In this document: positions 1 to 11,042 of the stretch, one piece after another
Layout of the letters: the number at the start of each line of letters is the position of its first letter
Position numbering within the stretch: the first letter of the stretch is position 1
From: Malaya genurostris
Lineage: Eukaryota > Arthropoda > Insecta > Diptera > Culicidae
Direction of reading: 5' to 3'
Length of the DNA stretch: 64,000 bases
NCBI RefSeq assembly: GCF_030247185.1
Contig: NC_080571.1
Location: 45,859,002 to 45,923,001, forward strand
Made by a program: the position numbers and the translations under genes
Notes under the pieces: model-generated
The model's input: the letters and a program-made list of their open reading frames with translations, nothing else
What the model was told of the DNA's origin: nothing
The model's database searches: none

Positions 1-399
1 CAATCAGAAGTGAACAAATGAACGCAGCATAGTTAGAGAAGAACCCAACGTTTCTGTTTGATTTTGTTTTATTTTTTTTTAAATTTTTGGTGGTTGTTTA
101 AAGAGAAAACTACGATTTTCACGAAAAAATTTGCCATTTGGTAACTGTTAAACCTCCCTAAAGCAAAAAACAACGAAAAGGAAAACGTTGGGGTCTGGTT
201 TTTATATGTAGAAAATGTGTGCAAAAATTGAAAAAAAATGGTGCAGTAGTTTTTGAATGACGATGGACACGGACTTTCAAAACCTGCTTTCGAAAAAAAT
301 GCGTTTAAAGTTTTTTTTTGTCTATAAAATTAATGGTAACAATTAATCCTAAAGAAAAAAATTTTTCTAAAAATCATATTTTTTCTTTTATAATTTATT
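1..399. other. AT-rich non-coding DNA, no recognised feature
   Basis: AT-rich with several homopolymer runs. I see no coding potential, terminal repeat or RNA-like motif. Confidence 0.4.
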
Positions 400-645
400 G
401 TAATGAAACATTTCAAGAATGTTTTGTCAAGTTTTGAAGTCAATCGAAGTAGAAATCTTGGGCCTGTGCGACGAGCTCTTGCTTCTTTGCAGAATGAGAT
501 AGCCATAGATAAAGGTCCATAACTTCCAGAGTTTCGTTCCAATAGGCTTGAAAATTTCACAGAATATTCTTGAAATGTTTTACCATAAGACAATATAAAG
601 AAAATAATAATTGATTTTTCAAAAGTGTTAGACCCGCCCCTTAAT
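400..645 (-). repeat. Dispersed repeat family R1, copy 1
   Basis: On the minus strand this matches 16848-17035 over most of its length. Shared landmarks are GGGTCTAACACTTTTGAAAA, AACTCTGGAAGTTA and AAGAGCTC. It is open in one frame here (the frame runs 330-725), but the other copy has stops in the same register, so the open frame is probably accidental. No terminal inverted repeats were found. Confidence 0.6.
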
Positions 646-759
646 ACAATCACATATTGATTGCCCTGATCTGCTACGATTGGTGAACTTTGACATCCAT
701 CGTCGCAATCTTCGTTCACATCCATTTTTACGAATCCCTCGTGCTAGAACTAACTACGG

Positions 760-1335
760 ATATACTGAACCGTTTCTGAGTATGTGTCGTTTATTTAACA
801 GTTGCTCGCAGGTCTTTGATTTTCATATCTCGCGTAATGCGCGATAAAACGCTTATTCAATGATTCCTTAACTATCCAGTAAATAAATATTCACCATCTT
901 CATTGGAAACTAATCAGAAGCGCCGAAACTAACCCGTTCGTCCTTCCTCTCATTTTCTCCGTCTTCCACCATCTTTTTGATCACTAATTAGATCTACATG
1001 CCGGTTCTAACCCCGTCCACGCTCACTCCCTGCTCCCTCAACTAACCTTCTTCTTCCATCTTCATATCCACTTTTCTCTTCTATTTCAAGAAAGCTCTGC
1101 TCTGTAATGCTGTAATATTGTGTCATCAACACCAGTTACAAGGTTAGTGGTTTAGCTTTAACTGTTAGTTTTAATTGTTAGTTGTAAACGTAAATGTATG
1201 CATGCTGTTGGATCATTGTAATCTGTTAATACAAACGATGAGGAGGTTTTATGCCTGCTGGAGATTGAGATTGCTATATTTAATCTCCATCGGGCTTTTC
1301 CCTGCTCCACAAATAAACAAATAAACATAAAAAAT
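760..1335 (+). mobile_element. Probable 5'-truncated non-LTR retrotransposon 3' UTR
   Basis: A pyrimidine-rich stretch is followed by a stem (GGAGATT at 1260-1266 pairing with AATCTCC at 1282-1288). It ends in a short-unit tail of the AAATAAAC type at about 1309-1325. A 3' stem followed by an A-rich simple-repeat tail is typical of jockey/R1-type elements in mosquitoes. No reverse transcriptase sequence remains and no target duplication was identified, so the class assignment is inference. Confidence 0.45.
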
Positions 1336-1686
1336 AAGAATATAATAAATCAAAATTTCGTAGAATCTGTTCGGTCTAGGCTGCTCGAATTTGGAAACTT
1401 GAAATTTATATAAATATTTAAAAAAAGCATTTCATGAGATTCATAATAACTGATCGGACTCGTCAACTTTTAAAGTATCACACTCTGTATTCACATTTCT
1501 TACTTATGAATTTTTATCTGTAACTACAAATGAACAATTTCGCAATAGGCGAGAAATTAAATTATGGGAACATTTTGCATACAAGTTGAATAACTTAATT
1601 GACCGTCTTAAACAACACGGACAAGTGTCCCTCATATTAGTAAGTCAAAAAAGTGCCTGATTCATAACCATCCATATTTAATGTCT

Positions 1687-1998
1687 GTTTTACTAACGAA
1701 CAAAATCGTGTCGTAATACTCAATCACTGAAAATATACCGTATTTATGCGGTGAATATTTTAAGCGCCTTATTTTGGCACTGAATTTCACCTTAATGCTC
1801 ATTCATACCAAACACTTGAAAAAAACTTCAACTTTGAGTTAGTATTAGTTATCTCATACTACTGAAAAATGTATCATAAATTGCAGAACATATTTCCGAT
1901 GGAAATTAGAAGAAATTACGATGGTACGAGATATTTACGACTAAGTTCTATCCATTCTTGCAAAGAGTAAACTTTCAAAAGGCGCCCATAGTAAAGTA
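1687..1998 (-). repeat. Dispersed repeat family R2, copy 1 (left part, split by a transposon)
   Basis: The minus strand matches the R2 copies at 5585-5965 and 20530-20935. Landmarks are TGAGCATTAAGGTGAAATTC, the ATTGAGTGC-like block and, near 1985-1998, the complement of TTACTTTACTATGG. The repeat stops at TA 1997-1998, where the DD37E transposon begins, and resumes at 3237 with TAAGTGATATTCACGG. This corresponds to the uninterrupted TTACTTTAC / GTGAATACGAC junction of the other copies. Confidence 0.75.
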
Positions 1999-3236
1999 AG
2001 GAGTGTATCGAAAATAAGCTATCCACAAAATTTTCTTTAAATTATGATAAAAACGATATTTTATTCAAACTAAATATTGATCCTTTATTGTACGAGGTTA
2101 AACTTGAGCATAAAGAAAGTCGGATGAAATTGAAGTTATTCCTTCACGAATTTTCGAACTTTTGATCGAACGCTCTTCATTAAGTTCCGGACATGTGTTG
2201 CATCGCATTGCTTTGGACGCTTGAGCCCAAATTTTTTTGAACTCCTGCAGCAGCCCAGCAGCCTTACCAGTCTTCTTGAAGACCCTCTTCACAATTGCCC
2301 AGTAACGTTCGATGGGTCGAAACTGAGGGCAATTTAATGGATTGATATTTTTCTCAACGAAATTTATACCCTTTTCCGCAAGCCAATTGAGAGTGGTTGT
2401 GGCATAGTGAGCCGATGCTAAATCCGACCAAAACATTGGAGGTGTACTATGCTTCTTATATAAAGGTAGCAATCTGTTCTGTAGACACTCAGATCGATAG
2501 ATTTCTGCATTTATAGTTCCGGTAGTGTAAAAAATGGTTGACTTCAAACCACAGAAACATATTGCTTGCATACCAGTACCTTTCGGCCAAATTTCTCCAC
2601 TTGAATCGACCTGTCCGCATCGCTCACATCTTCCCCAACGACGACAGTAAAGTATTGTGAACATGGAAGAGTTTTTGTGTCCTCCGTTACATAAGTCTGA
2701 TCGTCCATCAAAACGCATGCATCCGGACACTGTAAAAGACGAGAATACAATTCTCGGTCCCTTGTTGATGCTCGCTTCTTCTGTTCTACACTTTGTTTCG
2801 AGATTTTCTGCTCCTTGTAGTTATTCAGGTGTTTTCTGTTTTTTGGCCATGTTTAGAGATACCACTTTCTGGTCCAGTTTCGGGTTGGAAGAACCGGGTT
2901 TTCTGCCTCTTCCCGGTAGCTCAACCAAAGAATAGTGTTCCCCAAACTTATCACTGATGGTTTTAACACTGACATGATGAATTTCAAACCGCTTCGCTAA
3001 TTTTCGCATGATTACCATAGCCATAGACACATAGCCATGTGTCCAGAACCTTAATTTTCACCTCCTTTTCAATACGTGACATTTTGAAAACGCAGATTTT
3101 CAACCGCACAAACAAGTAAACAAACGAAAGCTGACAGCCAAACGCACAGCATGCTGTGATCTGAGCATGAAGAACCATCATAAATACATGCGTACAACAC
3201 AAATGTATGTGGATAGCTTATTTTCGATACACTCCT
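1999..3236 (-). mobile_element. Tc1/mariner-superfamily DD37E (ITmD37E-type) transposon, copy A1
   Basis: The element is 1238 bp. It is bounded by 29-bp perfect terminal inverted repeats starting AGGAGTGTATCG and ending CTATCCACA, and by a TA target duplication (1997-1998 and 3237-3238). The same termini bound copy A2 at 21183-22316. It contains one decayed transposase pseudogene on the minus strand. It sits inside an older R2 repeat, which gives an independent view of the empty site. Movement would be cut-and-paste at TA in the nucleus, but this copy cannot encode its own enzyme. Confidence 0.9.
2098..3082 (-). pseudogene. DD37E transposase pseudogene (copy A1)
   Basis: Reading from the ATG at 3082 (MSRIEKEVKIKVLDTW), the N-terminal helix-turn-helix region (EHYSLVELPGRGRK) is followed by the DDE catalytic domain. 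The first Asp is in MDDQTYV, the second in WSDLASAHYA and the Glu in RPIERYWAIVK. Exactly 37 residues separate the second Asp from the Glu, which is the diagnostic DD37E spacing of the mosquito ITm lineage. The gene is dead. The N-terminal segment, the HTH segment, the first catalytic Asp and the remaining catalytic domain lie in different frames, with a stop after the HTH segment. The C-terminus reaches a normal-looking end close to the left TIR. There is no close neighbour gene; it is the sole gene of its transposon. Confidence 0.88.
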
Positions 3237-3262
3237 TAAGTGATATTCACGGCAAAAAAATT

Positions 3263-3889
3263 GCTTGGAATTGTTCAGAGTATAATCTTCCGAATGGCAG
3301 AACTTATTATTTGATGACCAAGCAAATTCACTTGAACTGTAACGATTTTTTCAGCTGAGAAAGCACTGTAAAAAAGTCAATAACAACAGAAAGGAACTTA
3401 TATTGATCACCCCTAAGAGGGGTGAACCGATTTTAACAAATTTAAGATTTTTTAAAACTGAAACTCTTATAGTTCCTCAATTCCACAGAAGAAAATTGCT
3501 TTGATATGACTTCCGATTCCGAAAATACCGGGTGATGAGTGTTTCCAATATTATTTAAAATGACATAGAATATCTTCCAATTTAAACCTTGAACTGTTTC
3601 AATTTCATGATCTCGGCTATACCGGTTTCTGGTGGTTTCCAGTTCCAGAATTCCGTTGACTGAAACATTTCAAGTAGTGTTTGAATGACTATTTATCATC
3701 AAAAATTTTAAATAAGAAGCATTAGAAAATTGTTTCAGTTGTGACTTCTTCATTTTTTTAAACGACACTAAGCGCATTAACGTGAAGTCTTGGATTTAAC
3801 AACAATTTTAAAGTAAAAATTTAAAAAAGGGTATTAGGAATATTGATTTTTTACTATTCTAATACTTGAAAAAAGCATTAATTTTTTTA
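3263..3889. other. Non-coding AT-rich DNA after the split R2 repeat
   Basis: The R2 copy is recognisable only to about 3260. The rest holds phrases that recur in mosquito dispersed repeats (for example TTCCGATTCCGAAAA, ACCGGTTTCTGG), but I could not define a unit or an end. No coding region was seen. Confidence 0.35.
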
Positions 3890-4090
3890 TTCCATTGAAT
3901 ATTTTTTGAAAAGTGTTCAATTAGATTTCTACAACTTTTTGTGCGATACGATTTCTATGCAATAAACAATTTCCATTGTTACAAGGAATTAAAAAAAGGG
4001 CATGCAAAAAATACTACTTTGCTTGAAATTTAGTCTTGAGTCCGACTGGTTTCTCCAACCGTGCAAACCAAAAGGCTTGCCATATAAAAA
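3890..4090 (+). repeat. Dispersed repeat family R3, copy 1
   Basis: Shares order and wording with 12440-12720 and 18770-19040: a TTTCTACAACTT-like block, an AATTTCC block, GGGCATGCAAAAA-like and then TCTTGAGTCCGA followed by GGTTTCTCC-like. It is a diverged, non-coding interspersed repeat with no termini visible. Confidence 0.5.
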
Positions 4091-4199
4091 AACGTGTAAA
4101 AATCCGTGTAATCCATCATTTTTGACCCTCGAATATGTCGGTCTCCAAAACCTTCAAAAACAATCATTGTTAACTGATGTTTGAATTTCGATGATTTCC

Positions 4200-5150
4200 A
4201 CCATCCTGACTGTCAATAACCTTGCATCGAACCATTTATATTGCATACATGGGTTTTGCATTCAACTGTAATTGTTTTCTTGCACATTGAATTTCAATCA
4301 ATGCATTCGGAGTCGGTCGTCGGTGTAGCGAAACATTGAGCCAGTTTGCCAGCTAGTTAATATAATACATTTGAACTCAATCAGCTCCGCTTAGAAAGTC
4401 ACTGGCCTTCATTCACCACCCATTTTCCATGCGGGCGCCACCATTATCATGTAGATTCCGTAGATCGCTGACAGCTGGTCAGTGAGCACAAATCCTGCTA
4501 AACCGCCTGTTCCAGTTCCCAGTGGAACCTTATGGGGAAATCTCCATCAATATTCACAAAACAACTTAACATGCATTTCATGGAAAACAAAGCACCGTGT
4601 CGATGTCATAGAAAATAGCATTAAAATGCACCTCCAGATAAGCGTGCACAATTGCTAACATGCTAAGGCATGCGAACGGCACCGGCAACGGCAACGAAAA
4701 AAAAAACAAAAAACAAAACACCATGTCATGTCGTCGTCGTCGTCGTCGTCGGGTTTCAACTTGCCAGTCATAACAGCAAAACCACAGACAGGCAATGAAG
4801 CAGCGTGCGTACAATAATTGCATAGATAGAGTGCTTAGTTAGCACCATTCCGCTGTAGGTGATAGACTAGGGCAATTTTCTACGCTCAATTAACTACACG
4901 TATCTGGTGTGTCGTATCAATATCAATTAACATTCAATTTACATACATTAGATAGTCTTACCGGGGTTTGGCACGGACGGACTGTGGACGGACCACCACC
5001 ACCACAGGTCAGCACGGGTGGAGCTCAAAAATAGTCACCCGCGAGAGGCCACCACCACCACCAGAAACCAGAAGATCATAAGTCAATTAGCTTGAGCACC
5101 GATATCGAATAAGCACTGGTCACGGGCCACAGCTTCACCGCCTCCACGCG
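4200..5150. other. GC-richer, apparently single-copy block 1
   Basis: Less AT-rich than its surroundings, and not matched elsewhere in the window. It contains a CGT microsatellite (4731-4751) and CCACCA-rich stretches (4990-5065). Open frames are short and unlike any protein I know. Most likely intronic or intergenic host background. Confidence 0.4.
4731..4751 (+). repeat. (CGT)7 microsatellite
   Basis: Seven perfect trinucleotide copies directly after a poly(A)-rich tract. Confidence 0.9.
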
Positions 5151-5584
5151 TAAAGTTCCTTAACCTGTTCTGTTTTCAGAGTCAACTTGTTTTCGCGGTG
5201 GGACAAAATAGAAACATGTGCAAAATAATTATTCCGGTAATTATAAGTCAGTTCAAAACCGGAGACTAGGGTTACCATCTGAGATGCATTTCTAATTTGG
5301 TAGAAATAGTTTTGTTTTTTTGGGGGAAAAAGTTCTTCTAATTCAAAAGAAATACCTAATAACATATTAACACAAATAATTAATTGTTATTCGTGAGACT
5401 GGAGGCGACCATGAGTACTGTGTGTAACTAACTAGAGATCTAATTTTCGGAAGATTCACTTTTGAAAAGGGCGTAGGCAATAGTTCCTTTGAAATTTTCA
5501 AGAACATATATCTCAGAAACTATTGCTCCGATTAATTTGGGGTATTCGGTTTGGGTTACTATTGGGGTTGTATGGATAAAACTG

Positions 5585-5965
5585 TTGTCGTGAATACGAC
5601 TTACTTTACTATGGGGTGTCTTTTCAAAATTTACCCTGTACAAGAATGGGTAGAACTTAATCGTGAATATCTCTTGCTGTGCATACGGAAGCAACATAAT
5701 TTCTTCTCCATACCATCAGAAATATGTTCAGCAATTTATGATAACATTTTCAGTAGTATGAGACAACCACAAATAACTCAAATTAGAAGTATTCTAAAAT
5801 GTCTGATATGAACGAGCATTAAGGTGAAATTCAGTGCCGAAATAGGGCGCGCAAAATTTTCAACCGCATGGATTAAACGAAGCATCGCACAAAACGTATC
5901 GTGATAAACCGACACATAGTAATACGGAATATTTTCAGTGATTGAGTGCAGTGGGTTTACGACAT
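5585..5965 (+). repeat. Dispersed repeat family R2, copy 2
   Basis: Matches 20530-20935 in the same orientation and 1687-1998 in the opposite one. It runs from GTGAATACGACTTACTTTAC through GTACAAGAATGGG, GAGCATTAAGGTG and AACCGACACATAGTAATACG to AGTGATTGAGTGCAG. It keeps the uninterrupted site into which transposon A1 inserted in copy 1. Non-coding; the short open frames are not conserved between copies. Confidence 0.75.
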
Positions 5966-6121
5966 GTTTTGTTTGTTAGTAAAACAGACACTATCTATGG
6001 ATAATTATAAACCATGAATATTTTTATTAACATATATGCAGAAAACATTTTTATTCATGTTGTTCCAGACGGTCCAATTTAGTCATTCAATTTATAACCA
6101 AAAATAATTGATTTGCTCGTC

Positions 6122-6715
6122 TATAGCAAAGGCTATAGCCGGGTTTTTCATACAAAAACTACTCCCAAACAGAACAAAAATTGATACACGCTGTTTGAAA
6201 GGGTTTATATTGGAGATGATTTTCTCAAAATTTTATCCCTTTAACTGCCATGTTGGCGGAGTTAGGGTGGTTCTTCTGATTTTCATTTTATTTAATTTTT
6301 TCAAAAACCTCTTTAGCAAAAAAATTGAAAAAAAATTGGGAATATTTTAGGAATTATGGGAAACTGTACACATGTTCAATTATGGATTCCCTACATCATT
6401 GCTTGGTATATCGACCCAGTCGTGTGGGCGTGTGTAAATAACATAAGGAATAAAGTTCTTTTATTATTATTAATTACGTCAACACTCAAGCCCAGAGCTC
6501 ACGTTCCTAAAAATATTCTGCTAAAGAGGTATTTGAAAAAATTAAATAAAATGAAAACTAGAAGAACCACCCTAACTCCACCAGTATGGCAGTTAAAGGG
6601 TTAAAATTTTGGGAAAATCATCTCCAATATAAATCCTTTCAAACAGCGTATATCAATTTTGGTTCTGTTTGGGGGCAGTTTTTGAATGAAAACCCGGCTA
6701 TACCCTCTAGCTATT
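6122..6715. mobile_element. Foldback / MITE-like element with arms over 200 bp
   Basis: The left arm 6122-6356 and right arm 6504-6715 are inverted copies: GGCTATAGCCGGGTTTTTCA on the left against the complement of AAAACCCGGCTATACC on the right. The arms are separated by about 150 bp. The left arm has a roughly 20-nt A-rich insertion near its inner end. No transposase is present, so it would be non-autonomous. Target duplications are unclear. A long hairpin transcript could form if it is transcribed. Confidence 0.7.
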
Positions 6716-6739
6716 CGCAACAATACAATACACTTAGCT

Positions 6740-7040
6740 ATTTTTTACGCGGTTTTTATGCGGATTTTTAACACGGTTTTTTACATGCGGCTTTTCGAAG
6801 TTACGTGGTATTTTTTACGCAGATTTTTAAAGTTATCCAGTTTTCTGGTTTTGTCTTAGATATGCTTGAATTGTCGATATTTGGTGTGATACCATAAATT
6901 TTTTTAGGTCTGACACTTAGAAAATTTTCGATTTGAAAAAAAAATTTCTTAGATTACACTAGCCCTCGACATTTGCTGCATTTCTAAAACATTTGACATA
7001 AAACAATCGAAACCAGAAAACTCACAATTTCTCTAAGCTT
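6740..7040. repeat. GCGGATTTTT-type repeats plus family R4 fragment
   Basis: 6740-6830 repeats phrases such as TTTTTTACGCGG and TATGCGGATTTTT, the same wording as the MITE at 35639-35828. 6840-7020 resembles family R4 (AGATTACACTAGCCCTCGAC and GCATTTCTAAAACATTTGAC), also seen near 10850, 16140, 17215 and 31480. Confidence 0.5.
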
Positions 7041-7060
7041 CAGAGTTGATTTTATTTAAA

Positions 7061-8876
7061 AAACGTGATTAATCCACCTAGCAGTGAGATGATACCTTTT
7101 TTTATCAATCCGCATGTGTTTTTTGCATGGATATTCCTAGGTGTTTTAGTTCTCATGACATTATTTTAATTATCGTCGTTTTAAACGGCAAATTGAGATT
7201 TTAATCACTCATTACCCTGTAATGCCGAAACTGCAAAACATATCGAATTTCAATCTTAGCGTGCGACAATCGATTGAACATTCCATGAGATGTCGAAGTA
7301 AGTTCCACTTTAGAGTTTTTCGTTATTATTTATGGTACTTCCAGAGCCGTTATTCAGGAATTAGCATAGCCCAAAATGATTCGAATGGCCATAAATTATT
7401 ACGCCAAACAATTTACATGAAATTTATAAACTCATCATCTGTAATTCCAGAATCGGATAAAATTCACCAATTTTGTATGGGACCTTAAGTCCTGTAATAT
7501 TTGTTTTTGAAGTTCGATTTGGTCTTTTTTGAGAAAATGATTGAGCTTTGAGAATCGATTCGATACTGGAACCGGAATTATAAAATCGGTGTAACCGAAA
7601 TCAGTTAAATTCACCTGAGCAGTGTGTAGACATCTTTGAGAAATTGTAGTGCGAATTAAAATTTGGGGGTACATTCCGAATCCAAAAACGAATACCGCTC
7701 AAACTGAAATAAATTTATTTGGTAATCGACTATCCAAATCTGCAAACCCGATAAACTTGATTAATTTATGTGAAATGGACATTTTTATACTAATCACCCT
7801 GTATCTCCTAAACCAGAAATCGGATCTGACTAATTTTTATAGGATTTTAAGACCTCTCATTTGAATCATAGATGATTCTTAGATTTCATTTGAATCTTAG
7901 ATCGGTTCAGCCATCTACGAGAAAAATTAATTGCATTATTTTAATATCGTTTCACATATCATCCTGTGGTTCCGCAATCAGAAGTCGGATCCAAACGTAA
8001 TTCAGGAACCTTGTTTGGGAGTATACGACTTTTCATATGATCTGAGTTTGTAGAAAATGGTTTAACCATCTCCGAGAAAATTGAGTGAAATTATTTGTCA
8101 CACACGCATTTGCTGATCTCGACGAACTGAGTCGTATGGTATATGGAAGTCATGTTCTTCCAGCATTTATTGCTGTAAATAGTTTAAATCAATATAATTA
8201 TGGAATTACTTACATAATAATAATGCTGGTATCATCTGGTTTACATATGCCATATTCGAAAGATTATGTTGCCAAAAATGAACCGTGCTAAAATTGGTCC
8301 GAGGCAAATTGTCATAAAAAAGGATGCTGTACACAGTCTTTTTGGTACTTAGAAACAATTATATGTAACAGTATAAAAAATCGTGTTTCATGTTGCTCCC
8401 AAGTATTGCTTTTTCATACAGCGCTGAAAATTCCTTCTACTGGAATAAGGCTTACACAAAAATATCGATATCTCCGTTAAAAATGGACGGATTTTAACAA
8501 TCTATGGCTTGTTGGATAGGTATTACCGAGCGAAATCTAAGTTTGGAAACATATTCTGTTTTCAAGGTCAAATGTGACAGATACTGCAAAAAACTGAAAA
8601 TTTTGACATAAAACTTCGAATAACTCAAAAAGTAAACATCCGATCTCAAAACCATTCAGTAGCGTTCTGGGTGACGGGGAGACCTTTCATTTGCGACTAG
8701 TTTGATCAAAATCGGTCCAGCCATCTCTAAAATCTCGACCTCTTAGTTGACAACACACACACACACACATTTGCTCAGTTCGACGAGCTGAATCGATTGG
8801 TATATGACATTTGGCCCTCCGGGCCTCGGAAATTTTTTCGAAAATTTGAGCGAATTCTATACCTATTTTTTATATA
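7061..8876 (+). repeat. Long non-coding repeat R10, tandem unit 1
   Basis: About 1.8 kb, repeated immediately downstream (8877-10815). Landmarks in order are CACCTAGCAGTGAGATGATA, TTAATCACTCATTACCCTGT, several CCGGAAGT / CGGATC phrases, GTTGCCAAAAATGAACCGTG, TTGGATAGGTATTACCG, then a short CA run, CATTTGCTCAGTTCGACGAG and GGCCCTCCGGGCC. Stops interrupt every frame. The wording is familiar from repeats scattered through mosquito genomes. A 43380-43520 segment is a fragment of the same family. Confidence 0.7.
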
Positions 8877-10667
8877 TAAAAAACGTGTTTAATCCACCTA
8901 GCAGTGAGATGATACCTATTTTTATCAATCCGCATGTGTTTTTTGCATGAATATTCTTCGGTGTTTAAGTTTTCATGACATTATTTTAATGACCCTCGTT
9001 TTAAGCGACAATTTGAGATTTTAATCACTCATTACTCTGTAATGTCGAAACTGCAAATCGGATCGAATTTGAATCTAGAAGTGTGATAATCGATTAAACA
9101 TGCCATGATATGTAAGTTCCACTCTAGAATTTACGGTAATTTAAGGTACTTCCAGAGCCGGTATTCAGGAACCAGCATAACCCAAACCGATTCGTATGAC
9201 CATATGACGAATAAATTACAACAGTTTTGAGTTCAACTTTGAAGCTTTTCGGGATTGTCATCTTCTATATCGGTTTGAATTTTAAAAATTCATCATCATG
9301 TAATTCGAGAACGGAAGTCATAATTGGATAAAATAATTAATTTTTGTATATAAGTTTGTTTTAATTAAAATTTTTGTTTCTGAAATTTGATTAGGCTTTT
9401 TTTGAGAAAACGATTGAGCTTTGAGAAACGATTTTATACTGGAACCGGAATTCTAAAAGCGGCATGGCCGAAGTCAGATAAATTCACCTGAGTAGCTGTA
9501 CACTTTACATTTGTTTCAAAACATTTGAAAATCAGTTAAGACATCTTTGAGAGATCATAGCACGAATTAAATTTTTAGGTGCCTTCTGATCGACAACTGA
9601 ATACCACTAAAACTGAAAAAAGTTAATTTTTTTATCGACTATCCAAATCTGCTAACCCGATAAACCTGATTAAATTATGTGGAATAGACATTTTTATACA
9701 ATCCCCGAAACCGGAAGTTGGATCTGACTGAAAAGCAAGATGTTTTATAGAACTTTGAAACTTTTCATTTGAATCTTAGATGATTCTTAGATTTCATTTG
9801 CATCTTAGATCGGTTCAGCCATCTTCAAGAAAAATGAGTTACACAATTTTGATTTCGTTTCACATATCATCCTGTAGTTCCGAAACCAGAGGTCGGAACC
9901 AAACATAATGCAGGAACTTTGTTTGGGAGCATACGACTTTTCGTATGAATCTGAATTTGTAGAAAAGAAATTTTCCGAGAAAATTAATTGAAGTTATTTG
10001 TCACACACGCATTTGCTGATCTCGACGAACTGATTCGAATGGTATATGGATGTTATGTTGTTCCAGCATTTATTGCTGTAAGTAGTTTAAAACAAAATAA
10101 TTAAAAAAAATTCTGCCATCATCTGGTTTATATATGTCATATTCGAACGATTATGTTGCCAAAAACGAGCCGTGCCAAAATCGGTCCGAGGCTAAATGTC
10201 ATGAAAAAGAATGCTGTACACAATCCTTTTGGTTCTTAGAAACAATTGTATGTAACAGTATAAAAAATCGTGTTTTCCGTTGCTCCCAAGCATTTCTTTG
10301 TCATACAGCGCTCAAAACTCCTACTGCTGGAATAGGGGGAAAAGTCGCTTACAGAAAAATTTCGATATCTCCGTTAAAAATGGACGGATTTTAACAATCT
10401 ATGGCTTGTTGGATAGGTATTACCGTGCGGAATCTAAGTCTGAAAACATATTCTGTTTTCAAGGTCAATTGTGACAGATACTGTCAAAAAACTGAAAATT
10501 TTGACATAAAACTTTGTATAACTCAAAAAGTAAACATCCGATCTCAAAACCATTCAATAGCGTTTTGGGTGACGGGGAGACCTTTCATTTGCGACTAGTT
10601 TGATGAAAATCGGTCCAGCCATCTCTGAGATCTCGACCTCTTAGTTGACAACACACATACGGACACA

Positions 10668-10707
<40 letters not shown>

Positions 10708-10815
10708 TTTGCTCAGTTCGTCGAGCTGAATCGATTGGTATATGTCATTCGGCCCTCCGGGCCTCGGAAAAATTTTCGAAAGTTTGAGCGAATTCTATAC
10801 CTATTTTTTATATAT
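8877..10815 (+). repeat. Long non-coding repeat R10, tandem unit 2
   Basis: Repeats 7061-8876 in the same order and orientation with moderate divergence. Offset is about 1820 bp at the start and about 1898 bp near the end, so this unit is some 80 bp longer. It ends in a short palindromic AT motif (TACCTATTTTT ... AAAAATAGGTA, 10799-10828). A segment near 10134-10394 is open in one frame, but the equivalent stretch of unit 1 has stops, so it is not treated as a gene. Confidence 0.7.
10662..10702 (+). repeat. (CA)n microsatellite inside repeat R10
   Basis: A roughly 40-bp CA run with a few interruptions, directly before the ACATTTGCTCAGTTCG motif. Unit 1 has a much shorter run at 8752-8768, so the tract has expanded or contracted since the duplication. 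Confidence 0.85.
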
Positions 10816-10849
10816 ATAAAAATAGGTAAAAAAGGTAAAAATGTCATTT

Positions 10850-11042
10850 GAGATTTCATCAGTTCTGGACGTTTCATGCATTTCTATTACACTTGCCACC
10901 AAAACAAATTTTTAAGTTTTGAGGTTTTTTTCTATGCGGATTTACGAAGTTACGTGGTCCCAAAGTCCAAGTCGATTTTTTTCAAAACAAATTTTTTAGA
11001 TTAACAACACCAGATCTCGACGTTTGATGCATTTCTAAGACA
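10850..11042. repeat. Family R4 repeat fragment
   Basis: Contains the R4 phrases CACCAGATCTCGACGTTTGA and GATGCATTTCTAAGACA, plus the ATGCGGATTTACGAAGTTACG wording of the MITE family. It ends abruptly where transposase copy B1 begins. Confidence 0.5.

Noticed and set aside
330..725. 131-codon frame on the minus strand beginning MDVNEDCDDGC
   Set aside because: Most of it lies in dispersed repeat R1, whose second copy (16848-17035) has stops in the same register; no recognisable domain.
5135..5365. 76-codon frame on the minus strand near block 1
   Set aside because: No domain, no homologous wording, AT-rich; not distinguishable from chance.
10134..10394. 86-codon frame inside repeat R10 unit 2 (YSNDYVAKNEPC...)
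   Set aside because: The matching part of unit 1 contains stops, and the family is non-coding elsewhere; conservation could be due to recent duplication.
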